Shown here: positions 1 to 4,276 of the stretch, piece by piece
How positions within the stretch are numbered: position 1 is the stretch's first letter
Layout of the letters: each line of letters opens with the position of its first letter
Assembly: GCA_903919215.1 (NCBI GenBank)
Contig: CAIXHI010000254.1
Location: forward strand, 1-7,575
Length of the DNA: 7,575 nucleotides
Reading direction: 5' to 3'
From: an uncultured Acidimicrobiaceae bacterium
GTDB taxonomy: Bacteria; Actinomycetota; Acidimicrobiia; Acidimicrobiales; Ilumatobacteraceae
Translations under genes and position numbers: made by a program
The notes under the pieces: generated by a model
What the model was told of the DNA's origin: nothing
The model's input: only the letters and a program-made list of their open reading frames with translations
Databases searched by the model: none

Positions 1-123
1 AACCGCAACGGTGCCCGCTTGCCGGTCACCGCGCTGATCGACCAGTTCTACGCACAGGTCATCGCTCGTGGCGGCCGTCGCTGGGACACCAGCAGCCTGA
101 TCCAGCTGCTCGCCAACGACTGA
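1..123 (+). CDS. C-terminal tail of a probable beta-hydroxyacid dehydrogenase (3-hydroxyisobutyrate dehydrogenase-like), partial
   Basis: Frame 1 is open from the window edge to a TGA at 121-123, giving 40 residues. The tail reads NRNGARLPVTALIDQFYAQV and then IARGGRRWDTSSLIQLLAND. An LP(V/L)TAL segment, a Q-(F/Y)-Y helix, a G-rich turn, a D-(T/S)-S step and a short hydrophobic end are the usual finish of the 3-hydroxyisobutyrate dehydrogenase / tartronate semialdehyde reductase family, where this helix belongs to the all-alpha substrate-side domain. These enzymes oxidise a beta-hydroxyacid with NAD(P)+. The Rossmann domain and catalytic lysine lie outside the window, so the substrate cannot be judged. 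The gene is followed by an 87-bp gap and a same-strand gene with its own ribosome binding site. The reading frame is secure; the family call rests on a short tail. Confidence 0.6.
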   Translation, partial: NRNGARLPVTALIDQFYAQVIARGGRRWDTSSLIQLLAND

Positions 124-175
124 GATGGCCATGTGGCCCTAGTGCTCGCCGCCTGACGGGTTCACCATGCGCGTT

Positions 176-191
176 GGAGGGTATGCCCTCC
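176..191 (+). promoter_or_regulatory. Short perfect hairpin in the 124-210 intergenic gap
   Basis: GGAGGG (176-181) and CCCTCC (186-191) pair perfectly around a TATG loop. CGCG flanks at 170-173 and 196-199 could add a lower stem across a small internal loop. It lies 8 bases upstream of the Shine-Dalgarno of the gene at 211 and 52 bases past the stop of the upstream gene. No T-run follows, so a classic intrinsic terminator is unlikely; a leader hairpin or operator is possible. The stem holds a second GGAGG sequence that would be masked when folded. Confidence 0.4.
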
Positions 192-199
192 CCGGCGCG

Positions 200-206
200 A
201 AGGAGG
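200..206 (+). promoter_or_regulatory. Ribosome binding site (AAGGAGG) fixing the start at 211
   Basis: AAGGAGG is a near-perfect anti-16S match ending 4 nt before the ATG at 211, slightly closer than the usual 5-9 nt. It supports this start. Its last two bases are the left edge of a 14-bp palindrome that covers the start codon. Confidence 0.7.
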
Positions 207-218
207 TCTCATGAGACC
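205..218. repeat. 14-bp perfect palindrome across the start codon at 211
   Basis: GGTCTCATGAGACC equals its own reverse complement and is centred on the ATG. It covers the end of the Shine-Dalgarno and the first codons. As RNA it cannot form a useful hairpin by itself, because there is no loop, but as DNA it is a symmetric site that a dimeric regulator could bind. It may also be chance. Confidence 0.45.
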
Positions 219-777
219 GACTCGATGGGTCTTCGTCGGGTTGCTGTTCGGGTTGCTGGTCATCGGATCCAGCGGGCCCGCAGCTGCCCAATTGGGAGGA
301 GAGTGCACAGCCTCTGGTGTCTGGCAGAACAAGGATCTCACCGTCGACGCATCGACGATCGGGAACAATCTGGTCACGGTGCCGCGCAAGGACACAGTGG
401 ACTGGCAGGGTTCGGTGGGCAGCGCTCCCGGCGCGTACCGCGGATCGATCTGGCTGGAGTTACCACCTCCGTTCGGGAAGGTGGAGATCGACAGCTGGCG
501 AGGCACCAGCACGAATACCTCGAACTCGGGAACGAAGGACTACAGCCTTCCCAAGTTCGTCCCTGCTGGTGTCGAGTTCACCGTCTCGGGTGAGCAGGTC
601 GACAGCAACGGTGTGTGCAGCGGAACGGTGCGACTGCAGATTGAGGGCGGCCCGTTCGAGTCGCCCGTCACCTATGTGGCGCTCGCCCTGACGATTGCAA
701 CCGGTGGCCCGCTGGCCGTCATGTTGCTGGCCATGGCCAAGGCTGCGATCGCAGCAGGATTCGGGGGGGCATCATGA
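211..777 (+). CDS. Predicted secreted/membrane-anchored protein of unknown function
   Basis: The 188-residue protein has a textbook Sec signal: basic start (RPTR), a hydrophobic core at about 7-19 and a PAAA-Q cleavage site near residue 26. The exported part, about 27-152, is rich in T, S, G and V, with several W residues (38, 65, 81, 96), and looks beta-structured. It holds only two cysteines, C32 and C136, bracketing the domain as a disulfide would. A hydrophobic stretch at about 153-183 would anchor it with the domain outside. The start is set by AAGGAGG. Its TGA overlaps the ATG of the next gene (ATGA, 774-777), so the two are probably co-translated and the products may interact. I recognise no named family. 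An adhesin-like or envelope-domain role is possible but unsupported. Confidence 0.8.
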   Translation: MRPTRWVFVGLLFGLLVIGSSGPAAAQLGGECTASGVWQNKDLTVDASTIGNNLVTVPRKDTVDWQGSVGSAPGAYRGSIWLELPPPFGKVEIDSWRGTSTNTSNSGTKDYSLPKFVPAGVEFTVSGEQVDSNGVCSGTVRLQIEGGPFESPVTYVALALTIATGGPLAVMLLAMAKAAIAAGFGGAS

Positions 778-968
778 AGGTCTCGCGACTCATCGGCATT
801 GCGGCGCTGGGGTTCCTCTTCTTCGGCTTCGTGGCCATCGATCTGGTGTTGTTCGGCGTACTGGCGCTGAACAGCGTGATGGTCACGGTGCTGCCGTTCA
901 TCGGCCTGCTGCTCTGCGCCGTCCTGGGTATCGTCGCCTCGCGCCCGCGGACACAGCCGCCGGCCTGA
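774..968 (+). CDS. Small two-helix membrane protein, coupled to the upstream secreted protein
   Basis: The 64-residue product has a short basic start (MKVSR), a first membrane helix at about 6-31 and a second at about 34-55, then a short RPRTQPPA tail, probably cytoplasmic. Both termini would then face the same side. It starts inside the stop of the previous gene (ATGA overlap). The only Shine-Dalgarno-like sequence is a run of seven G at 763-769, so translation likely depends on ribosomes arriving from upstream. The overlap, the membrane location and the matching size of the pair suggest a partner or anchor for the secreted protein. No family is recognised. Its stop lies 4 bp from the stop of the convergent aminotransferase gene. 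Confidence 0.75.
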   Translation: MKVSRLIGIAALGFLFFGFVAIDLVLFGVLALNSVMVTVLPFIGLLLCAVLGIVASRPRTQPPA

Positions 969-972
969 TAGC

Positions 973-2187
973 TCAGCTGGCCACGGCCGCCGCGACCGCA
1001 TCAACGATGCGATCGATCTGTTCGTCAGTGGTGACGAGCGGCGGGCAGAACAACAACGAGTCGGCATTGAGGGCTCGGCAGACGACGCCACCCTCGAACA
1101 TCGCGTCGCGGATCGCCATCGCGTTCTGATCGGGACGCAGGCCCACGGCCCACATCGCGCCGAGGCCACGGATGTGGTCGACGGCTCCGTCGTCGGCCAG
1201 CGATCGCAGACCAGCCTCCAGCCGACCGCCGACGTGCGTCGCTCGCGCCACGAGCTGCTCACGCTGGATGATCTCCAGGTTCTTCAGCGCCGCCGCGCAC
1301 GCCGTGGTGTGGCCGGAGTAGGTCATGCCGTGGCGCAGGAAGAAGTTCGTGTCGGCCTCGAGTGCGGCCGTGGGCTTGGGCCCGACGAACACGCCGCCGA
1401 GCGGTTGATAGCCGGAGGTGACAGCCTTGGCGAACGTCACGAAGTCGGGGGTGACGCCGTAGTGGTGGGCCGCGAACCAGCTGCCCAGGCGGCCGAAACC
1501 GGTGATGACCTCATCGAACACGAGATAGGCGCCGTGCTGATCGCACAGCTTGCGGACGCTCTCCAGGTAGCCGTCCTGGGCCGGGTAGATACCGCCAGCG
1601 CCCTGCACCGGCTCGACGATGACGGCGGCGACCTCGTTGCTGCGCTGGCTCATCAGCGTGGCCAACGCCTCGACATCGTCGGCCGGCACTTGCACGACCT
1701 CGTCGACGAACGGGCCGAAGTTCTCGCGGTTCGGTGCGATGCCCTGAGCGCTTGTGCCGCCGTAGGTGGTGCCGTGGTAGCCGCGGGCACGCGAGATGAT
1801 CAGCTTGCGCTGACCCTGGCCGGCCTGCACGTGGGCGATACGGGCGAGCTTCATCGCAGTGTCGATGGACTCGCCGCCCGAGCCGGTGAAGAACACGCGG
1901 GCATCGGGGATCGGGCCGATCTCGCGCAACAACTCGGCGAGCTCCTCGGCCGGATCGGTGGTGAACGGGTCGAATGCCGAGTAGGACTCGAGTGTGGTGA
2001 TCTGCGCGGCGATGGCGTCGGCCATCTCCTTGCGTCCGTGGCCGATGGCGCAGTACCAGAGGCTCGCCATTCCGTCGACGAGTTCGCGCCCGTCGGCGGT
2101 GTAAAGCAACGCGCCCTCGCCGCGGACGATACGGATGAACGATTCGCGGGTGGGCTTGGCAAACGGGTGCAGGAACGCCTTGGGCAT
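973..2187 (-). CDS. Class III PLP-dependent aminotransferase (omega-transaminase type), substrate unknown
   Basis: This family moves an amino group, often a terminal one, to an oxo acid through pyridoxal phosphate, in the cytosol as dimers. The product is 404 residues with start ATG at 2187, a normal family length. Visible in order: DGRELVDGMASLWYCAIGHG (32-51, the family N-terminal DG..W...GH region); SGGESIDTAMKLAR (103-116, phosphate-binding helix, where many relatives read SGSEAxxxA.K.AR); GYHGTT (136-141); VEPVQGAGGI (191-200); FDEVITGFGR (224-233, whose aspartate contacts the PLP ring nitrogen); FAKAVTSGYQPLGG (252-265), with K254 as the Schiff-base lysine; and SGHTTACAAALKNLE (291-305). 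All core PLP residues are present, so it should be active. A longer reading from an ATG at 2241 is open, but it starts inside the FHA start and crosses the promoter motif, so I prefer 2187. Candidates include beta-alanine, taurine, diamine or gamma-amino acid transaminases; neighbours do not decide. Confidence 0.92.
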   Translation of the reverse strand: MPKAFLHPFAKPTRESFIRIVRGEGALLYTADGRELVDGMASLWYCAIGHGRKEMADAIAAQITTLESYSAFDPFTTDPAEELAELLREIGPIPDARVFFTGSGGESIDTAMKLARIAHVQAGQGQRKLIISRARGYHGTTYGGTSAQGIAPNRENFGPFVDEVVQVPADDVEALATLMSQRSNEVAAVIVEPVQGAGGIYPAQDGYLESVRKLCDQHGAYLVFDEVITGFGRLGSWFAAHHYGVTPDFVTFAKAVTSGYQPLGGVFVGPKPTAALEADTNFFLRHGMTYSGHTTACAAALKNLEIIQREQLVARATHVGGRLEAGLRSLADDGAVDHIRGLGAMWAVGLRPDQNAMAIRDAMFEGGVVCRALNADSLLFCPPLVTTDEQIDRIVDAVAAAVAS

Positions 2188-2194
2188 TCCGATG

Positions 2195-2223
2195 ACCGTA
2201 GTCACTCCTGACCGGCGCGCCAA
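2195..2223 (-). promoter_or_regulatory. Predicted leaderless promoter of the aminotransferase gene
   Basis: Read on the minus strand, TTGGCG (2223-2218) is followed after exactly 17 bp by TACGGT (2200-2195), then 7 nt to the ATG at 2187. This is standard -35/-10 geometry, with transcription predicted to begin at or next to the A of the ATG. No Shine-Dalgarno lies in range for that ATG: the nearest AGGAG ends 17 nt upstream, inside the promoter spacer. That fits a leaderless mRNA. Confidence 0.6.
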
Positions 2224-2226
2224 CGC

Positions 2227-2232
2227 TACGGT
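2227..2232 (+). promoter_or_regulatory. Predicted -10 box of a leaderless promoter for the FHA gene
   Basis: TACGGT lies 7 nt upstream of the ATG at 2240, the same hexamer and spacing as on the divergent side. No Shine-Dalgarno precedes the ATG. A matching -35 is not evident at 16-18 bp (ACTCCT at 17 bp is poor), so this side is weaker or needs an activator. The hexamer is the right arm of the 7-bp inverted repeat ACCGTAG / CTACGGT (2195-2201 and 2226-2232). Confidence 0.5.
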
Positions 2233-2239
2233 TGCGCAC

Positions 2240-2656
2240 ATGGCCGAGGTGACCTGGAGCGTGGACGTCGCAGTTGCTGCTGGTTGGTACGCGCTGAAGG
2301 GCGCGTTGGCGGATCAGCCGTGCCCGCCGGAGTCCAGCACGCGCATCGCCATCGACGGCCAGACGGCACTCGTCGGTCGCACTTCGCCGGGCCGCGACAT
2401 CCTGCCCCAGGTGCCGCTCGACGACGACACCGGGGTGTCGCGCCGACATGCGCAACTGGTGGTCGATGGCGACCAACTCACTGTGGTCGATCTTTCGTCC
2501 ACGAACGGCACCTATGTCGTCACGCTTGATGAGGAACCCACCGACGCGACACCGTCGCTGGTGGCCGGCGTGCCGCGAGCGCTGCACGAGGGCGACTCGG
2601 TGTACGTCGGTGCCTGGAGTCGGCTCACCGTCCGCCGTTCCCCCGCCGGGCACTAG
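2240..2656 (+). CDS. Small FHA-domain protein (phosphothreonine-binding)
   Basis: FHA domains bind phosphothreonine peptides, usually on partners of Ser/Thr protein kinases. The 138-residue protein is almost all one FHA fold. It shows GR (46-47), SRRH (67-70), DLSSTNGTYV (84-93) and the late EGDSVYVGAWSRL (117-129). The key phosphopeptide residues (R47, S67, H70, N89) are all present, so binding should be intact. The first 35 residues (TWSVDVAVAAGWY, then a short linker with one Cys) resemble the segment ahead of FHA domains in larger actinobacterial proteins, but there is no signal peptide, membrane segment or enzyme domain. Start 2240 is chosen because it is the first ATG after the -10-like TACGGT; an open frame back to 2135 lies inside the aminotransferase gene. 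No kinase or phosphatase is in the window, so its partner is unknown. Confidence 0.88.
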   Translation: MAEVTWSVDVAVAAGWYALKGALADQPCPPESSTRIAIDGQTALVGRTSPGRDILPQVPLDDDTGVSRRHAQLVVDGDQLTVVDLSSTNGTYVVTLDEEPTDATPSLVAGVPRALHEGDSVYVGAWSRLTVRRSPAGH

Positions 2657-2677
2657 CGCACGCCCTGGCTCACCCTG

Positions 2678-2755
2678 CGGTTTCTGGGAAGGATCCGTCC
2701 CAGCTCGGCGTCTGGGAAGGATCAGACCCGGAAACCGAAACTGATCCTGCCCGGA
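2678..2755. repeat. Compact intergenic array of direct and inverted repeats, possible bidirectional terminator
   Basis: TCTGGGAAGGATC occurs at 2683-2695 and 2711-2723 (28 bp apart), and again inverted at 2743-2755 with 11 of 13 bases matching. Several stems are possible. CTGGGA (2684-2689) pairs with TCCCAG (2698-2703). GTCTG (2710-2714) pairs with CAGAC (2723-2727). The longest is 2711-2725 with 2741-2755, 15 positions with one A/G mismatch and one T-G pair around a 15-nt loop. CGGTTTC (2678-2684) also pairs with GAAACCG (2731-2737). The array fills the gap between the convergent FHA and acyltransferase genes. It could end transcription from both sides, although no T-run follows either way, or be a copy of a dispersed intergenic repeat family. 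Confidence 0.75.
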
Positions 2756-2762
2756 AGCGTCG

Positions 2763-4145
2763 TTATGGGCGCTTGGCCCGCGGCGAACTCGCACGCACCT
2801 CGTCGAAGCCCTCGCGTAGACAGTTGGCCAGCACATCGGGGTCGGGGATCGCGGCGGCATCCGCATTCACGCCGATGCAGCACAGCCCGTCGTACGACAT
2901 CAGGGTCACGTTCAAGGCTGCCCCGGCGGTGGGTCCGAAGGGGTAGAAACGCAGCACCCGGCGACCCTCCAGCCAGAGCGGCACCGGAACGCCGGGGACG
3001 TTGCTGGCCAGGAAGTCGACACCCTTGAGAATCGCCCCGATCGCTCCCTTGGGGAGCAGGTTGAGGAAGCCGGCGATGGCACTGGTGTGCTCCAGCGAGC
3101 GTTCGTGGCGGACACCATCCAAGGCTGATCGCATCGCGGCGATGCGTTCACCGATCGGCGCGGCACCCATCGGCAGGGTGAAGCGCATCACCGTGATGTG
3201 GTTGCCCCCTTCGTCGTGGTGTTCATTGCGCAACGAGATGGGCATCGCCACCCGCAGTTCGTCGATGTCCTCATCGTGATGCACGTGATACCGGTGGAGC
3301 CCGGCCGCGATACCGGCCAGGAAGGCGTCGTTGATCGTGCCGCCGACCTGCTTGGCTGCGTTGCGCATGTCGTCGACGGGAATCTCGAGCGTGCGCAGGT
3401 TCGACATCGCCACCCTGCCCACCATGACATGCGACTTGGGGGAGATGCTGGGAGCGATGACCTTGCCGATCGAGCGTGCGGTGTCGACGAGCTCGCCGAC
3501 GGCCCGCTGCGGATGACGGGTGGCTTCCAACAGGGTGGGTATCACTGAGTTGAGTTGGTGCCGCGCAAGATCGACCGCGCCTTCGACGTCGTGGAGGATG
3601 ACGTCGCGGAGCAACGACACAGGGTGGGGGCGTCGCGCCACTGGACGATCGGTGGGCTGCGATTGCGGGGGATACTGCTCGAGGTCGAACAGATGGGCCG
3701 CCAGTTGCACAGCGCCGATACCGTCCGTCACCACGTGGTGGCCCTTCATCACGAATGCCGCCTGCCGACCGACCCCCTCGACCAGCGTGAACTCCCACAG
3801 CGGACGGGAGAGGTCGAAGCCGCCCATTGCCTCGGTGCGGACCCAGTCGAGCAACTCGCTCACACCGCTGTGCGCGGGAAGGCTGATGTGCCGGAGGTGG
3901 AAACTGAGGTCGAAGGTGGGGTCGGGCTCCCAGCGCAGCATCGTCGGATGCAGCGGGACCGGCCGCACCTTCTCGCGCAGGGCCGGCACGTGGTGCGTGA
4001 CCTCCTCCATTCGGGCACGCAGGCGTGACCACTCGGGTGCGCCGTCGAGGAGCGCGACGCCGAGGATCGTGCTGCGCAACAACGGATCAGCCTCGACTGT
4101 CCACATGATCGTGTCGGTCTGGCTCAAGTAGTGGGCCTCGGGCAT
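2763..4145 (-). CDS. Wax ester synthase / diacylglycerol acyltransferase (WS/DGAT family)
   Basis: The enzyme joins acyl-CoA to diacylglycerol or a fatty alcohol, making triacylglycerol or wax ester for storage at the inner face of the membrane. At 460 residues it has the usual length. Landmarks: the N-terminal LSQTDTIMW (7-15); RPLWEFTLVEG (114-124); the catalytic HHVVTDG (136-142), matching HHxxxDG; INDAFLAGIAAGL (271-283), the conserved ND helix; SNVPGVPVPLW (381-391), which ends the acceptor-side domain; and FGPTAGAALNVTLMSYDGL (403-421). All known motifs are intact, so activity is expected; preference for alcohol or diacylglycerol cannot be read. The start at 4145 has GGAAGGG 9 nt upstream and gives the normal family N-terminus. 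It is divergent from nifJ and convergent with the FHA gene. Actinobacteria often carry several paralogues, so no specific symbol is assigned. Confidence 0.95.
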   Translation of the reverse strand: MPEAHYLSQTDTIMWTVEADPLLRSTILGVALLDGAPEWSRLRARMEEVTHHVPALREKVRPVPLHPTMLRWEPDPTFDLSFHLRHISLPAHSGVSELLDWVRTEAMGGFDLSRPLWEFTLVEGVGRQAAFVMKGHHVVTDGIGAVQLAAHLFDLEQYPPQSQPTDRPVARRPHPVSLLRDVILHDVEGAVDLARHQLNSVIPTLLEATRHPQRAVGELVDTARSIGKVIAPSISPKSHVMVGRVAMSNLRTLEIPVDDMRNAAKQVGGTINDAFLAGIAAGLHRYHVHHDEDIDELRVAMPISLRNEHHDEGGNHITVMRFTLPMGAAPIGERIAAMRSALDGVRHERSLEHTSAIAGFLNLLPKGAIGAILKGVDFLASNVPGVPVPLWLEGRRVLRFYPFGPTAGAALNVTLMSYDGLCCIGVNADAAAIPDPDVLANCLREGFDEVRASSPRAKRP

Positions 4146-4152
4146 GGAGATG

Positions 4153-4161
4153 TTCCCTTCC
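4153..4161 (-). promoter_or_regulatory. Ribosome binding site of the WS/DGAT gene
   Basis: On the minus strand GGAAGGGAA (4161-4153) contains GAAGGG, ending 9 nt before the ATG at 4145. It supports this start and implies a leadered mRNA, unlike the divergent nifJ. I could not find a convincing -10/-35 pair for this gene in 4162-4276. Confidence 0.6.
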
Positions 4162-4226
4162 GGGCGAATCGTGCCGCGAATAGGGGTGCGCGGGCCAGGG
4201 ACCTAGGGCCTGATGCGTGTTCGGCG

Positions 4227-4240
4227 GGGTCGAAAGACCC
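4227..4240. promoter_or_regulatory. Inverted repeat GGGTC-GAAA-GACCC next to the nifJ -35
   Basis: GGGTC (4227-4231) and GACCC (4236-4240) are perfect inverted arms around GAAA, ending one base before the -35-like TTGCCC at 4242. The position just upstream of a -35, between two divergent genes, suits an operator for a dimeric regulator that could affect both. If the acyltransferase mRNA starts upstream of it, the same bases would form a hairpin in its leader. Confidence 0.4.
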
Positions 4241-4241
4241 T

Positions 4242-4270
4242 TTGCCCCCGCATCGGTTCGTTCGTAGGGT
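4242..4270 (+). promoter_or_regulatory. Predicted leaderless promoter of nifJ
   Basis: TTGCCC (4242-4247) is followed after exactly 17 bp by TAGGGT (4265-4270), then 6 nt to the GTG at 4277. No Shine-Dalgarno precedes the GTG. The TAG inside the -10 is in frame with nifJ, so translation cannot start further upstream. Geometry and the missing ribosome site both point to a transcript starting at the start codon. Confidence 0.6.
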
Positions 4271-4276
4271 GCCTGT

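Noticed and set aside
127..138. GGCCATGTGGCC inverted repeat just after the first gene's stop as a terminator.
   Set aside because: Only a 4-bp stem with a 4-base loop and no T-run; too weak to call.
966..980. TGATAGCTCAGCTGG looks like the D-arm start of a tRNA gene.
   Set aside because: The following bases do not form a D stem, anticodon arm or T-arm; the stretch is the end of one gene and the convergent end of the aminotransferase.
1174..2211. Long plus-strand open frame of about 345 codons opposite the aminotransferase.
   Set aside because: Typical high-G+C antisense shadow: low-complexity composition and no domain, over a gene with clear PLP motifs.
2135..2239. Upstream ATG at 2135 extending the FHA protein by 35 residues.
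   Set aside because: It lies antisense inside the aminotransferase start and in the promoter region; the protein from 2240 already starts with the usual segment ahead of the FHA fold.
2188..2241. Upstream ATG at 2241 (minus strand) extending the aminotransferase by 18 residues.
   Set aside because: The extension has no family character, would overlap the FHA start codon and runs through the -35/-10 motif that fits a start at 2187.
1511..2866. 451-codon minus-strand open frame spanning aminotransferase, FHA gene and repeat array.
   Set aside because: It is R/P/H-rich, in a different frame from the aminotransferase, and crosses three real features, so it is a composition artefact.
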